Shown: positions 40,222 to 50,351, numbered from the stretch's first letter. The stretch: 64,000 nucleotides of DNA from Candidatus Nitrotoga sp. AM1P (GCF_013168275.1 NZ_AP019547.1:2356001-2420000); one strand, 5' to 3'. Translations and numbers: made by a program. Notes: generated from the sequence alone by a model not told the origin.

Positions 40222-41193
40222 ATGCATAACAATGATTTTCTGAAACCCCGCATTATCGAAGTGCAAAGAACTTCCAGCATGCAGGCTAAAATTGTGATGG
40301 AGCCTTTTGAACGTGGCTATGGGCATACACTTGGTAATGCTTTGCGCCGCATACTGTTGTCTTCCATGCCTGGTTATGCTCCTACTGAGGTTAAAATTGC
40401 TAGTGTGTTACATGAATATTCCTCTATTGATGGCGTACAGGAAGATGTAGTTGAAATCTTGCTTAATTTAAAGGGAGTAGTGCTTAAGCTTCATAATGCT
40501 AATGCAGTTATGCTGACTTTGAAGAAAGAAGGCATAGGTGTGGTGACGGCAGGTGATATTATTGTTGATGCTGATACTGAGGTGATTAATCCTTCTCACG
40601 TTATCGCTCATCTGACTGCGGGCGGTAAGTTGGATATGGAAATTAAGGTCGAGCAAGGTCGAGGCTACGTATCAGCTATTGCTCGTCAGTCTCCACTTGA
40701 AAATCGTGCAGTTGGACATATTGCTCTTGATGCATCTTTCAGTCCAGTGAGCCGGGTTAGCTATGCAGTTGAAAGTGCTCGTGTAGAACAGCGCACCGAT
40801 TTAGACAAACTGATAATGGAAATTGAAACTAATGGTGCTATTGACCCTGAAGAAGCGATTCGTTATGCGGCTCGTATATTAGTTGAACAGTTTTCAGTAT
40901 TTGCCGCACTGGAAGGCACGCCAGCGCCTGTGGAAAAGCCACAAACTCCTAAGGTTGATCCTATGTTGTTGCGTCCAGTAGACGATTTGGAGCTGACTCC
41001 ACGTTCATCCAATTGCCTTAAGGCACAAAGTATTCATTATGTTGGGGATTTGATTCAAAACACTGAAAATGATTTGTTACGTACCCCTAACTTGGGTCGT
41101 AAGTCTTTGAACGAAATCAAACAGGTACTGGCTGAACATGGTCTATCATTGGGAATGAAATTGGAAAATTGGCCAGTGACTATTGAGAAGTAA
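40222..41193 (+). CDS. rpoA: DNA-directed RNA polymerase alpha subunit
   Basis: RpoA nucleates polymerase assembly, and its C-terminal domain binds UP elements and activators. The 323-aa protein has the N-terminal assembly domain ([33 protein letters not shown]), a linker around residues 230-245, and the C-terminal domain with [20 protein letters not shown]. 18 nt after rpsD, 13 nt before rplQ. Confidence 0.99.
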   Translation: MHNNDFLKPRIIEVQRTSSMQAKIVMEPFERGYGHTLGNALRRILLSSMPGYAPTEVKIASVLHEYSSIDGVQEDVVEILLNLKGVVLKLHNANAVMLTLKKEGIGVVTAGDIIVDADTEVINPSHVIAHLTAGGKLDMEIKVEQGRGYVSAIARQSPLENRAVGHIALDASFSPVSRVSYAVESARVEQRTDLDKLIMEIETNGAIDPEEAIRYAARILVEQFSVFAALEGTPAPVEKPQTPKVDPMLLRPVDDLELTPRSSNCLKAQSIHYVGDLIQNTENDLLRTPNLGRKSLNEIKQVLAEHGLSLGMKLENWPVTIEK

Positions 41194-41205
41194 GAAAGGA
41201 TAATT

Positions 41206-41598
41206 ATGCGTCACCGTTTAGGACTAAGAAAACTTAATCGTACAAGCAGCCATCGGTTGGCAATGCTGCGTAATATGATAGCTTCTTTGCTGCGTCATGA
41301 AGTTATAAAAACTACGCTGCCTAAGGCAAAAGAACTACGTCGTGTAGCTGAGCCGGTTTTAACTTTGGGCAAGAATCCTAGTTTGGCTAACCGCCGCTTG
41401 GCATTTGCACGGTTGCGTGACCGCGAAATGGTTACTAAGTTGTTCGATGAGCTTGGCCCACGTTATGCAACTCGGAATGGAGGCTATTCACGTATCTTGA
41501 AATTTGGTTTTCGTAAAGGAGACAATGCACCAATGGCGCTGGTAGAGTTGTTAGATCGCCCATTGGTAAATGAATCGGTTGAAACTGAAACAAAATAA
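41206..41598 (+). CDS. rplQ: 50S ribosomal protein L17
   Basis: L17 lies near the tunnel exit. The 130-aa protein begins [20 protein letters not shown] and contains [20 protein letters not shown] and [20 protein letters not shown]. Last gene of the super-cluster; a strong terminator follows after 21 nt. Confidence 0.98.
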   Translation: MRHRLGLRKLNRTSSHRLAMLRNMIASLLRHEVIKTTLPKAKELRRVAEPVLTLGKNPSLANRRLAFARLRDREMVTKLFDELGPRYATRNGGYSRILKFGFRKGDNAPMALVELLDRPLVNESVETETK

Positions 41599-41619
41599 TA
41601 CGAATAAATAAAGATGCAT

Positions 41620-41645
41620 AGCCGGACTTGTCCGGCTTTTTTATT
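41620..41645 (+). terminator. Rho-independent terminator of the alpha operon
   Basis: AGCCGGA-CTTG-TCCGGCT forms a perfect 7-bp GC-rich stem (41620-41637) leading straight into a T-rich tract. It ends the transcript from the ribosomal super-cluster. Confidence 0.9.
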
Positions 41646-41869
41646 TATTAATATTATTAATCCGGCCAAGATATGTTTGAATTTACGAACCAGTCAAATC
41701 GCACAGGGGCGGGGGGCTCCTCCCACTTCAAATTTCACTTGGTCGTATCATCAATTAGTCATGAAAATATTTATCGGGAGTATATTCAATCTATTGTACA
41801 TGCTTGCTTGTGCTCGTCGCTGAGCTCTACGATCTAGGGGTTTAGGGGGGCGCGCGCGCGGGTACTGTT

Positions 41870-42271
41870 TTAAGAAAACCAGCGTAAAAAGGCAGCTGCG
41901 GTCAGTGCTATTAGGCCAAGGGCTGCGAGCAGTTGCCATGCAAGATGTTGGCGCTCTATGGTCAGATTAGTGGAATAGCGTAGGTAAATTATGACAATAC
42001 TCACTCCAGATACTGCACATAACATTTTAATAAGCAACGCAGTCATAGCAATGCCATGTATGTCTGGAAGTTTTCCGTAGTAATGATAGCTGACTGCAGC
42101 AAAACTCATGCCGCTCATTGCTTGAGCCATCCATCCGAATCCCACTAGCCAAGCAAGTTTGCGATAGAGAGCAACTGTTCCTAGACATAATGCAAATGCG
42201 GCACCGCCCATAACAGCAACGGCACCAAAATTATGCACCACCTGTACTAAGGCGTAGCTCAGGTTTTCCAT
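41870..42271 (-). CDS. Four-TM membrane protein, CopD-like (tentative)
   Basis: The 133-aa protein has four hydrophobic segments (about residues 9-32, 39-59, 71-94, 107-128). Histidines lie in or near the membrane (VQVVHNFGAVAVMGG, SYHYYGKLPDIHG). The topology and the N-terminal His-Gly pattern recall short CopD-type membrane proteins, but I cannot confirm the family. ATG 42271 is preferred over a TTG three codons upstream. It lies 13 nt after the stop of the 113-aa exported protein on the same strand, so the two probably form an operon. A metal-handling role is a guess from the context. Confidence 0.65.
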   Translation of the reverse strand: MENLSYALVQVVHNFGAVAVMGGAAFALCLGTVALYRKLAWLVGFGWMAQAMSGMSFAAVSYHYYGKLPDIHGIAMTALLIKMLCAVSGVSIVIIYLRYSTNLTIERQHLAWQLLAALGLIALTAAAFLRWFS

Positions 42272-42284
42272 AACAGTCAAGTCA

Positions 42285-42626
42285 TTATATTATGTTAATG
42301 TTGGTGCATGCTTGGGTCCCGATGGGAGTATGCCCCTTGTTAACTATTTTGATGCATATGGCGTGTTTTCCTGGATCCAGAGGTTCTACTGTGTGGTTGC
42401 TTTTTAGTTTGCGTATTACGACTGCTTCCTTGTCATCCACGTATAAATGTACATGATCGCCATTCGGACCGGGTACTACTTCGTAGGAAACTTCGATTTT
42501 CGATTTTCTACTTATTTTTGCTCCATCAATGGGTGATGAAATCGTTACTGAAGCATCAGCCGCTACAACGACTGGAACGTAGCTGCCCAAAAAAAACGAT
42601 ATTATTAGTGGTTTAAGTATGCGCAT
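42285..42626 (-). CDS. Small exported beta-sandwich protein, His/Cys motifs, unknown function
   Basis: The 113-aa protein has a signal peptide (about residues 1-23, cut after VVVAA or VAADA). The mature part is a short strand-rich domain: SPIDGAKISRKSKIEVSYEV, GDHVHLYVDD (residues 56-65), then PGKHAICIKIV and GTQAC. Cys 91 and Cys 107 could form a disulphide. The HxH and PGKH patterns resemble DUF4399-like periplasmic domains. The C-terminal motifs recur in the larger exported protein at 43123-44073. It is followed by the four-TM gene. I infer a periplasmic protein, possibly metal binding. Confidence 0.7.
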   Translation of the reverse strand: MRILKPLIISFFLGSYVPVVVAADASVTISSPIDGAKISRKSKIEVSYEVVPGPNGDHVHLYVDDKEAVVIRKLKSNHTVEPLDPGKHAICIKIVNKGHTPIGTQACTNINII

Positions 42627-43122
42627 AGTTTTTCTTCTTGGAATGTATAGATAAAAACATTATTTATATTACTCGGGAGTGATATTTTATGCGTTTAGCC
42701 GTTTTATTAATATAACATGTTAAACGGATAGGCTGAAAGGATAATTTTTTTATTTACGCTTGGAAAATGGATATAAAGTTTAGGGGTTGCACAAGCGTGT
42801 TGGAATCAAGTTTAGATTATTCTAAAGATTAGTGTGGGCAATCGACGATTTCATGAGAGTTTAAGGTGGAAAAAAGATCAATGCTAATATTTAGTTAATT
42901 TTATTGGTGAGTGAAGATGCAATAATAAAAAAGCCAGCTTAGGCTGGCTTTTTTATTATTGCAAATACGCTTGATAACAAGCTGTTTCGCAATCAATTTA
43001 AGCTAGTATTTTTGTATAAAGTGGGTACCGTTCATTAAGCGAAGATACCCAATTTTTACACAAAATACATGCACTATACGGACGGCATAGTTCAAGTATT
43101 TTACAAATACAATAAATTCACT
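42627..43122. other. Intergenic region between the two exported-protein genes
   Basis: About 500 nt without a gene. It contains the promoter region of the 113-aa gene, a very strong bidirectional terminator (listed separately) and otherwise AT-rich DNA. Confidence 0.5.
42919..42962. terminator. Bidirectional terminator with a perfect 20-bp stem
   Basis: A 20-nt arm (42919-42938) is followed by loop TTAG and its exact reverse complement (42943-42962). The stem core is AGCCAGC/GCTGGCT flanked by A-runs on one side and T-runs on the other, so it can act on both strands. It probably terminates the 43123-44073 gene on the minus strand. Confidence 0.85.
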
Positions 43123-44073
43123 TTAAACTGTAACTGCAACGCAAGCTTGCGTTCCCATATCAACCACTTCATGGAACTCATCTACTATCTTGATACAGAT
43201 GTCATGCTTTCCTGGTCCGAGCAGATCCAAGCCAACCGTGTAGCCATAGCTGCCGTTTAATAAATGTATCCCGGAAAAATGCTTGCCATCTATAAACAGA
43301 TGCCCATGCTCATCATTGTATAGAATGGTTGGCGATTGGTAACGGTATGTACCTTCAGGAGCTAACTTTGTGTAACCGGCATTTTGAGGTTGACGAGTAG
43401 TATCCACAAAGTTTCCGCCGGGTACTATTGCATATTGAAGCCTGATCTTTGCCGGTTTTGTACCTGCTTTAGTATCAGTATTTTCTACGACTGCATTCAT
43501 GGTTACAATTGAACCCGTGCCCCTCGGGGTGCCATCATTAACGCCGTGAATTTTAGTGTAGGTTTTGCTCGCATCGGTTTCTTCAGGATGATAACCCAGA
43601 CCGGTTTCAATCGGAGCTACGCAATACGGGGCTCCACTTGCTATACAGCCTCCAGTACCATTTGCTCTGTCTCCCGCCCAGGATTCGTTAAAGTCTGTAT
43701 CGTAAAGAGGTTTGCCATCTGCATATGGAATAGCGGTTTTAAAGTCTGGGGTATATTTGGTGGGTTGTTTACCATGATAACTGGCTTGACCAGCACCGCC
43801 TTCTTCTTTTTGCCATTGCTCTAAATGATGTTTCCCAATGTTATATTGACCTTGGGTTTCATATTGGTATTTAGGGGCTGTTTCACCGCCGCCAGGAGGA
43901 TAGTTGCCCGGTATGCCGACTTGCCTTTCTGGATGCAGACTGCCGGCTTGGGGATCGGGTGCAAACGAGCCTGCCGGAGGAAGAAAATTGTATTGAGCAT
44001 GTGGGCCGTCATATGCCATGGCAGCCGGGGAACTAATAGCAAGCAGTAGTGCCAGTGAGTTAACTCTGCGCAT
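43123..44073 (-). CDS. Exported 316-aa protein with Cys-rich C-terminal domain, unknown function
   Basis: I do not recognise this protein as a named family. A signal peptide covers residues 1-20 (cut after PAAMA). The mature N-terminal part (21-130) is rich in Pro, Gly, Gln and Tyr and looks extended or disordered. The middle has a Cys pair (C143, C151). The C-terminal domain (about 185-316) has HGHLFIDG at 256-263, PGKHDICIKIV around 287-297 and GTQAC at 307-311. The last two motifs match the 113-aa protein at 42285. GAGGAG precedes the ATG. A periplasmic or surface role, perhaps metal or redox related, is inference. It is a single gene with its own terminator. Confidence 0.7.
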   Translation of the reverse strand: MRRVNSLALLLAISSPAAMAYDGPHAQYNFLPPAGSFAPDPQAGSLHPERQVGIPGNYPPGGGETAPKYQYETQGQYNIGKHHLEQWQKEEGGAGQASYHGKQPTKYTPDFKTAIPYADGKPLYDTDFNESWAGDRANGTGGCIASGAPYCVAPIETGLGYHPEETDASKTYTKIHGVNDGTPRGTGSIVTMNAVVENTDTKAGTKPAKIRLQYAIVPGGNFVDTTRQPQNAGYTKLAPEGTYRYQSPTILYNDEHGHLFIDGKHFSGIHLLNGSYGYTVGLDLLGPGKHDICIKIVDEFHEVVDMGTQACVAVTV

Positions 44074-44420
44074 AATTATTACTCCTCTAAGTAAATAAAT
44101 AAAAAAGATAAACCCACTCGTACCGTCCGCGGGGGCTCTTAGAAACTTCTAACAGCTGGGTCAGGGTAACATAATATTGGTAAGTATTGCAAAAAAAATT
44201 GATACTTTTGCACTGCGATTTAATGGCTTTCTATTCTTCTTGCTTAGAGCCTAAAATTTGATCGCAATATGTTGTCTTTACCTTTGATACGTTGTAGCAA
44301 TAGATCCCTGGCTAATGCCGGAGATCATGTGGTTTTGTGGATGTAATGTACTGCGGATGGAGTGTGATTTGATGTAATGAGGGATGAATCAGGCGGACGG
44401 GTGATGATGGAATTCATCTT
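44074..44420. other. Intergenic region upstream of the 316-aa exported protein gene
   Basis: About 350 nt between two minus-strand genes. I see no gene. GATGTAATG is repeated twice near 44340-44380. The promoter of the exported-protein gene must lie in the left half, but no clear -35/-10 pair was found. Confidence 0.4.
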
Positions 44421-47249
44421 CTATTGACTGATTATTTTCAATATTTGTTTCAGGTAAGTGCCAGTAACACTTTGCGGATTGGCGGCAATGTCATTTGGCG
44501 AGCCTTGTGCGATGATATCCCCCCCTCCACCTCCACCTTCAGGTCCAAGGTCTATGATCCAGTCGGCGGTCTTTATTACGTCGAGGTTATGTTCGATTAC
44601 TACCACGGTGTTTCCTTGGTCACGCAGTTTCTGAATAACTTTCAGAAGCAGAGCGATATCATGAAAATGCAAGCCGGTTGTGGGCTCGTCCAAGATGTAC
44701 AGAGTACGTCCGGTGTCGCGCTTGGAAAGTTCCAGCGACAATTTGATGCGTTGTGCTTCGCCGCCGGATAGCGTAGTCGCGCTTTGCCCCAATGTGATGT
44801 AGCCAAGCCCCACGTCGAGCATAGTTTGCAATTTACGTGCGATGATTGGTACCGGTTTGAAAAACTCATGTGCATGTTCCACTGTCATTTGTAAAATCTG
44901 GTGGATGTTTTGACCCTTGTATTGTATCTCTAGCGTTTCTCGGTTATAGCGCATGCTATGGCATACGTCGCATGGTACATAGAGGTCAGGTAGGAAATGC
45001 ATCTCGACTTTGATCACACCATCACCTTGGCAGGATTCGCAACGTCCGCCTTTTACGTTGAACGAGAATCGCCCAGGGCCATAGCCGCGCTCGCGCGATT
45101 GTGGCACTCCGGCGAATAGCTCGCGGATGGGGGTGAATAGACCGGTGTAAGTGGCAGGGTTAGATCTTGGGGTGCGTCCGATGGGTGACTGATCCACGTT
45201 AATGACCTTGTCGAAAAATTCCAGCCCGTCGATTTTGACAAATGGCGCGGGTTCGGCGTTGCTCCCATACAAGTGTTGTGCGACGGCGTGATACAGCGTG
45301 TCGTTGATGAGGGTGGATTTGCCGGAACCGGATACGCCAGTGATACACACCAGCAGGCCAACAGGTAAATTAAGTGTGACATGTTTCAGGTTGTTGCCGC
45401 ATGCGCCTTGAATTTGTAGCATGCGTTCCGGATCGGGGGAGAGATATTTTTTGGGTACTTCGATGTTGCGCCGACCAGAAAGATAATCACCCGTCAGCGA
45501 ATGCTGGTTGGCACATACTTCTTGCGGTGTGCCTTGCGCGACGACCATGCCTCCATATTCGCCTGCACCGGGACCCATGTCCACCACGTGATCGGCAGCC
45601 TGGATTGCATCCGCGTCATGTTCTACTACGATTACACTGTTGCCCATGTCGCGCAGGCGTTTCAGTGTACCCAGTAAACGATCATTGTCACGCTGATGCA
45701 AGCCGATGGACGGTTCGTCTAATACATACATTACACCGGTCAGGCCGGAGCCAATTTGTGAAGCGAGGCGGATGCGCTGTGATTCGCCACCAGACAAGGT
45801 CTCTGCCGAACGATCTAATGACAGATATTCCAGGCCGACGTTGTTGAGAAAGGTCAGACGGCTGGTGATTTCGTGAACGATTCTTTCTGCGATGGCCTGT
45901 TTGTGGCCTGGTAGCTTTACTTGTTGAAAGAAAGTGAGTGCCTGCTTCAAGGGTAATGCGCTTAGCTCGTATATAGCATGGTCTGCGATGCGCACATTGC
46001 GGGCTTCCAGGCGCAGGCGCGTACCTTTGCAATCAGGACAAATGCACGTGTTGAGATGTTTCGCCAGTTCCTCGCGCACGGTAGGAGACGTGGTTTCCTT
46101 GTAACGCCGCTCCAGATTATTAATAATGCCTTCGAATGCATGCTCGCGTAGCGTGGGTTTGCCGCGCTCGTTGAGATAACTGAAGGGGATTTCTTCTTTG
46201 CCGCTGCCGTACAAAATAATCTGTTGTGTTTTTTCCGACAGGCTTTCGAACGGACGTTCCAGATCGAAATCGTAATACTTGGCCAAGCTGTCCAGCATCT
46301 GGTAATAAAACTGGTTGCGTCGATCCCAGCCTTTGATTGCTCCAGAACTTAACGATAAATGCGGGAAAGCCACAATCCGTTTTGGATCGAAGAAACTGAT
46401 GCTGCCCAACCCATCGCATTTTGGGCAGGCACCCATCGGGTTGTTGAACGAGAACAAGCGCGGCTCCAGTTCTGGCAACGAATAATTGCAGATTGGGCAG
46501 GCAAATTTGGCAGAGAATATATGTTTTTTGCCGCTGTCCATTTCCACTGCCAATGCGCGCCCCTCGGCATGGCGTAATGCGGTCTCGAATGATTCCGCCA
46601 AGCGCTGCTGATTGTCTGCGCTGGCCTTCAGCCGATCCACCACAATCTCAACAGTGTGCTTCTTATTCTTTGCCAGTGTGGGCAGCTTATCTATCTCATG
46701 CACGGTGCCGTTTACGCGTAGCCGCATAAAACCTTGTGCACGCAACTCATTAAACAAATCGACTTGTTCGCCTTTGCGCTCTATGACCAATGGAGAAAGA
46801 ATCATGATGCGCGTGTCTTGTGGCAGTTGCAGCACATGGTCCACCATCTGCCCTACGCTTTGAGCCTGTAACACTAGGTCATGCTGCGGGCAATAGGGGT
46901 CACCCGCGCGCGCAAACAGCAGACGCAGGTAGTCGTGAATTTCCGTCACCGTACCAACGGTGGAACGTGGGTTATGGGACGTGGCTTTTTGCTCAATAGC
47001 GATGGCAGGTGACAATCCCTCGATCAAGTCCACATCCGGCTTTGCCATTAGTTGCAAAAACTGGCGCGCGTAAGCGGAAAGCGATTCTACATAGCGTCGT
47101 TGTCCCTCGGCATACAAAGTGTCAAAGGCGAGGGAAGACTTGCCGGAACCCGACAGTCCGGTGATGACCACAAGTTGATTGCGCGGCAAATCGAGGCTGA
47201 TGTTTTTCAGGTTGTGCGTGCGTGCGCCACGTATTTTGATACTGTCCAT
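44421..47249 (-). CDS. uvrA: UvrABC excinuclease subunit A
   Basis: UvrA is the damage-recognition ATPase of nucleotide excision repair. The 942-aa protein begins [20 protein letters not shown], with two ABC modules. Walker A motifs are [12 protein letters not shown] near residue 32 and [12 protein letters not shown] in the second half. Signatures are [19 protein letters not shown] and [19 protein letters not shown]. Zinc CxxC pairs lie in CPICNYS...CPKCDGLG and CESCQGDG...[12 protein letters not shown] 47249 gives the family N-terminus; the frame extends 39 codons further but into the divergent promoter region. It is divergent from the MFS gene, and I see no LexA-type box between them. Confidence 0.98.
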   Translation of the reverse strand: MDSIKIRGARTHNLKNISLDLPRNQLVVITGLSGSGKSSLAFDTLYAEGQRRYVESLSAYARQFLQLMAKPDVDLIEGLSPAIAIEQKATSHNPRSTVGTVTEIHDYLRLLFARAGDPYCPQHDLVLQAQSVGQMVDHVLQLPQDTRIMILSPLVIERKGEQVDLFNELRAQGFMRLRVNGTVHEIDKLPTLAKNKKHTVEIVVDRLKASADNQQRLAESFETALRHAEGRALAVEMDSGKKHIFSAKFACPICNYSLPELEPRLFSFNNPMGACPKCDGLGSISFFDPKRIVAFPHLSLSSGAIKGWDRRNQFYYQMLDSLAKYYDFDLERPFESLSEKTQQIILYGSGKEEIPFSYLNERGKPTLREHAFEGIINNLERRYKETTSPTVREELAKHLNTCICPDCKGTRLRLEARNVRIADHAIYELSALPLKQALTFFQQVKLPGHKQAIAERIVHEITSRLTFLNNVGLEYLSLDRSAETLSGGESQRIRLASQIGSGLTGVMYVLDEPSIGLHQRDNDRLLGTLKRLRDMGNSVIVVEHDADAIQAADHVVDMGPGAGEYGGMVVAQGTPQEVCANQHSLTGDYLSGRRNIEVPKKYLSPDPERMLQIQGACGNNLKHVTLNLPVGLLVCITGVSGSGKSTLINDTLYHAVAQHLYGSNAEPAPFVKIDGLEFFDKVINVDQSPIGRTPRSNPATYTGLFTPIRELFAGVPQSRERGYGPGRFSFNVKGGRCESCQGDGVIKVEMHFLPDLYVPCDVCHSMRYNRETLEIQYKGQNIHQILQMTVEHAHEFFKPVPIIARKLQTMLDVGLGYITLGQSATTLSGGEAQRIKLSLELSKRDTGRTLYILDEPTTGLHFHDIALLLKVIQKLRDQGNTVVVIEHNLDVIKTADWIIDLGPEGGGGGGDIIAQGSPNDIAANPQSVTGTYLKQILKIISQ

Positions 47250-47316
47250 GCCGGTTACCGTAGGTTGCGCCAAACCTGCTAATATACGCGATTTTTTGCG
47301 CTTCCAACACTTCAAT

Positions 47317-48696
47317 ATGGGATACACACCTGATTCAATGACACCACTTGAGCGCCGCGCCAGCATGGGCTTAGCCGGTATTTATGGCTTGCGCATGCTG
47401 GGGCTGTTCATCATTCTGCCGGTATTTGCGCTGTATGCCGCCGAACGACTGCCCGGCGGCGAAAATCATATCCTGATTGGCATTGCCCTCGGTGCTTACG
47501 GCTTAACTCAGGCTGTATTACAAATCCCAGCTGGATGGATGTCCGACCATTACGGGCGCAAACCGGTGATCTATGCTGGACTGCTGCTATTCGCTATCGG
47601 CAGTTTCATCGCAGCTTCGGCGGACAACATCTATTGGGTTATCGCCGGTCGTGCGATCCAGGGCGCGGGAGCAATCAATGCTGCCGTGATGGCGCTAACG
47701 GCCGACCTGACGCGTGAGGAAGTCCGCACCAAGGCGATGGCGATGATAGGAATCACTATTGGTATTACATTTTCGATATCACTGGTGCTGGCACCAATGT
47801 TGTATCGAGTGATAGATGTGCCCGGAATTTTTGCACTGACTGGCGTATTGGCGCTTCTAGCCATGCTGTTTGTGGCTTTTGTAATTCCAAATCCGGCTAT
47901 CACACGCTTCCATTCTGGTTCGGGGGCGAGTAGCAAACGATTTGGCGATGTGCTGCGTAACAAAGATTTGTTGCGACTCGATTTCGGTATTTTTTCCTTA
48001 CATGCAATTCTCATGTCGGTATTCATGCAAGTGCCATTCGTGCTGAAAAATAATGGGTTGGAGGTTGCGCAACATTGGCAAGTATATCTGCCGGTTATGT
48101 TGCTAGCTCTCATGTTGATGGTGCCGCCCATCATCGTTGCCGAGAAAAAGGCAAAGATGAAGCAGGTGTTTATGGGCGCGATTGCCTTGGCGGCGCTAGG
48201 GCAATTATCATTAATGCTGATGCAGAACAGTGTATGGGGTGTGATGCTGTCGCTGTTGCTGTTCTTCACCGCATTTAACGTATTGGAGGCGACATTGCCG
48301 TCAATGATCAGCAAGATTGCCCCGCTGGCGGCCAAGGGAACGGCGATGGGCGTATATAGCAGCGTGCAATTTCTCGGCGCATTTTTTGGTGCGATGGCGG
48401 GCGGTTTTCTGATGCAATATTATGGCGGCAACGCCGTGTTTGTATTTGCGGTAGGTTTGTTATTGCTGTGGTTGCTAGTTGCCAGCACCATGCAGCCGCC
48501 TGCAGCGGTGCGTACAAAAATGTACCCATTGCCTGAAATGGATGGGCGCGCGGGCGCTGTTTTGCAACAACGCTTGGCGCAATTAAATGGGGTGCGCGAA
48601 GTAATGGTGGTGCCAGCTGAATGTATGGCTTGTCTAAAAGTAAATATGAGTGGCTTTGACGAAGTCGCGGTAGAAAATTTAGTGAAAGGGGAATGA
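47317..48696 (+). CDS. MFS transporter, YajR-like with C-terminal YAM domain
   Basis: The protein (459 aa from ATG 47317; 452 aa from ATG 47338) is a 12-TM major facilitator. Motif A reads [16 protein letters not shown] between helices 2 and 3. After helix 12 it carries a soluble tail (about 395-459: [20 protein letters not shown]... through VENLVKGE) like the ferredoxin-fold YAM domain of E. coli YajR, whose length is similar. The substrate is unknown for the family. Neither start has a clear ribosome binding site. The ssb start lies one nt after its stop, so MFS and ssb are probably co-transcribed. Confidence 0.85.
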   Translation: MGYTPDSMTPLERRASMGLAGIYGLRMLGLFIILPVFALYAAERLPGGENHILIGIALGAYGLTQAVLQIPAGWMSDHYGRKPVIYAGLLLFAIGSFIAASADNIYWVIAGRAIQGAGAINAAVMALTADLTREEVRTKAMAMIGITIGITFSISLVLAPMLYRVIDVPGIFALTGVLALLAMLFVAFVIPNPAITRFHSGSGASSKRFGDVLRNKDLLRLDFGIFSLHAILMSVFMQVPFVLKNNGLEVAQHWQVYLPVMLLALMLMVPPIIVAEKKAKMKQVFMGAIALAALGQLSLMLMQNSVWGVMLSLLLFFTAFNVLEATLPSMISKIAPLAAKGTAMGVYSSVQFLGAFFGAMAGGFLMQYYGGNAVFVFAVGLLLLWLLVASTMQPPAAVRTKMYPLPEMDGRAGAVLQQRLAQLNGVREVMVVPAECMACLKVNMSGFDEVAVENLVKGE

Positions 48697-48697
48697 C

Positions 48698-49156
48698 ATG
48701 TCGGTGAATAAAGTAATTTTAGTAGGACGGCTGGGCAAAGATCCGGATACGCGTTACATGCCCAATGGCGAGGCAGTGACCAATGCCACATTGGCTACCT
48801 CAGAAAACTGGAAGGACAAAAGCGGCGAAAAACAGGAAAAAACAGAATGGCATAACCTGACTTTCTACCGTCGCCTGGCCGAAATTGCCGGAGAATTTCT
48901 GAAGAAAGGTTCGATGATTTATGTTGAGGGCAAGCTTGCCACGCGTAAATGGCAGGACAAGGAAGGCAAGGATCGCTATACCACCGATATCATTGTTAAT
49001 GAAATGCAGATGTTATCCAGTAAGTCTGGCAGCGGGAGTTTTGATATAGTGGATAAACCGGCTGCATCGTCAGCTGGGGCGCCTGCTACCAATAAACAAC
49101 CGGCACCAGTCAAGAGCGGCGGTTTTGATAACTTCGATGACGACATACCGTTCTGA
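48698..49156 (+). CDS. ssb: Single-stranded DNA-binding protein
   Basis: SSB coats single-stranded DNA in replication and repair. The 152-aa protein has an OB fold ([60 protein letters not shown]). A disordered Pro/Ala/Ser-rich linker follows, then the acidic partner-binding tip DDDIPF. It follows the MFS gene by one nt and lies one gene away from divergent uvrA. Confidence 0.98.
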   Translation: MSVNKVILVGRLGKDPDTRYMPNGEAVTNATLATSENWKDKSGEKQEKTEWHNLTFYRRLAEIAGEFLKKGSMIYVEGKLATRKWQDKEGKDRYTTDIIVNEMQMLSSKSGSGSFDIVDKPAASSAGAPATNKQPAPVKSGGFDNFDDDIPF

Positions 49157-49180
49157 AACACCTGCACTGTTTTGTAAGGC

Positions 49181-49222
49181 ATGAAAAATAAAGCTCCTAT
49201 AGATAGGAGCTTTATTACTTTC
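49181..49222. terminator. Terminator after ssb, probably bidirectional
   Basis: AATAAAGCTCCTAT (49187-49200) pairs with ATAGGAGCTTTATT (49203-49216) across a two-base centre, and the pairing continues imperfectly outward. T-rich flanks on both sides allow action in both directions. Confidence 0.8.
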
Positions 49223-49338
49223 ATCAATGTAAATTAGCTCATAAAAGAAATGTATGAAGTTAAAAAACAGGGGGCTTAAAATTTATGGCTCTAGAACTGC
49301 TACGCTAAACAGCTTAAAAATTGCAGCTGCACGTATTA

Positions 49339-49437
49339 GGGAAGCGCTGATTAACTCGCATTCCAGAGTTAAGAGCATTTAAAAATCAATTAGTTATGCG
49401 TGAAATTCCGCGAAATTTTGAATTAATCAGCGTCTCC
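49339..49437. mobile_element. MITE-like element, 99 bp
   Basis: GGGAAGCGCTGATTAA (49339-49354) at the left end matches, with one gap and one mismatch, the reverse complement of TTAATCAGCGTCTCC (49423-49437) at the right end. TTA flanks both sides directly, like a 3-bp target duplication. There is no coding capacity, so it would need a transposase supplied elsewhere. Confidence 0.55.
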
Positions 49438-49587
49438 TTAGTAATCAACAAAGTGAAATAGACAGTTTGAAAGCGAAATTATAGAAGCGTTGGATTTCAT
49501 GTTTTCTTCATATCCACCTAAATCCGTGTGATTGAGTGGTTGCAGTGTGCACCAGATCCATCATTTAAGAAAGCATGACTATAAATT

Positions 49588-49998
49588 TTATGGTGTGTTG
49601 GTTAATACAGAGTTTGCAGCAGGCATACTTAATTTTTGAGCTTCTTGTTGGCGAACCATTTGTTTGACCTGTTCGCGTTTTTCCAAAGGAATTTTGCTAA
49701 ATGCTTGGAATTTTTCGCGGGCACGGTTACGCTGTTCGGGCGTTAGTTTGCTCCATTTTTCCAGCCTATTATGCAGGCGTTGTTTCTGTACTGCATCCAG
49801 CTGTGGGTAATGTTTTGCCAAATTGATGAGGCGTTGCTGCTGCTGTGTTTGCAGTGTATTCCATTCTTTAGAGAGCGGAGCCAGTGCTTCTCGTTGCACT
49901 GGGGTGAGATTATCCCATGTTTGTGCCCCAGCTATTGCTGGTAGAAACAAAAATATGGCGACGCTGAATGTGAACAGGTAATGGCGGATTAAATACAT
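49588..49998 (-). CDS. DUF3106 family exported protein
   Basis: The 136-aa protein has a signal peptide (cut near AIAGA, residue 24) and a helical mature part: repeats of LTPVQREALAPLSKEWNTL type, LTPEQRNRAREKFQAF and KREQVKQMVRQQ, typical of DUF3106. The function of the family is unknown; it may be a periplasmic partner of the sigma factor system. It lies 8 nt after the DUF3619 gene in the same minus-strand operon. Confidence 0.85.
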   Translation of the reverse strand: MYLIRHYLFTFSVAIFLFLPAIAGAQTWDNLTPVQREALAPLSKEWNTLQTQQQQRLINLAKHYPQLDAVQKQRLHNRLEKWSKLTPEQRNRAREKFQAFSKIPLEKREQVKQMVRQQEAQKLSMPAANSVLTNTP

Positions 49999-50006
49999 GA
50001 TTTGTA

Positions 50007-50351
50007 TCAGTCGACGTAAAAGTGTATGGGTAAATCATCAGTCAGAATGGCGATATCTACGTCGGTTGTATCCGATTTTGTAATTTGATTCCAATAAGCT
50101 GTAGCACTGAACAAAATAATCGCAACCAGCAAAGTGGTAGCCCACAAGCGCGATTTGTGTTGAGTACCGAAGGCTTGCCATATGGCATGCCCAGCTCGGG
50201 CAAATACAGGCTCAACACTACGTGTGGTATAGCGTGCCATAGCTTGTTTCCGTGCATGGTGCAGGCGTGTCAGTGTAGGTCGTTCGAGTTGTGCGACGGA
50301 GTGGTTAAGCAACTGCTTGATATTTTCATGGTTCAGTTCCTCTTTTTTCAT
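50007..50351 (-). CDS. DUF3619 family membrane protein, putative anti-sigma factor
   Basis: The 114-aa protein has a cytoplasmic N-terminus of about 68 residues (EENIKQLLNHSVAQL-like ENIKQLLNHSVAQLERPTLT), one transmembrane helix (about 69-87, LWATTLLVAIILFSATAYW) and a short periplasmic tail. This is the DUF3619 pattern found next to sigma factors. It overlaps the sigma gene by four nt (ATGA), which suggests coupled translation and an anti-sigma role. That role is inference. Confidence 0.8.
   Translation of the reverse strand: MKKEELNHENIKQLLNHSVAQLERPTLTRLHHARKQAMARYTTRSVEPVFARAGHAIWQAFGTQHKSRLWATTLLVAIILFSATAYWNQITKSDTTDVDIAILTDDLPIHFYVD

Larger units (their letters stand above)
49157..49587. 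other. Intergenic region with terminator and MITE-like element
   Basis: About 430 nt without a gene. It carries the ssb terminator (49181-49222) and a short element with inverted ends (49339-49437), listed separately. The rest is AT-rich and featureless. Confidence 0.5.

Noticed and set aside
41614..41823. 69-codon plus-strand frame after rplQ
   Set aside because: It starts inside the rplQ terminator region and has no ribosome binding site or family likeness.
43069..43260. 63-codon plus-strand frame overlapping the end of the 316-aa gene
   Set aside because: Antisense overlap and no ribosome binding site.
45401..45847. 148-codon plus-strand frame inside uvrA
   Set aside because: It is antisense to the conserved second ABC module of uvrA and shows only codon-shadow composition.
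47250..47316. LexA box expected between uvrA and its divergent neighbour
   Set aside because: No CTGT-N8-ACAG type palindrome is present in the 67-nt gap.
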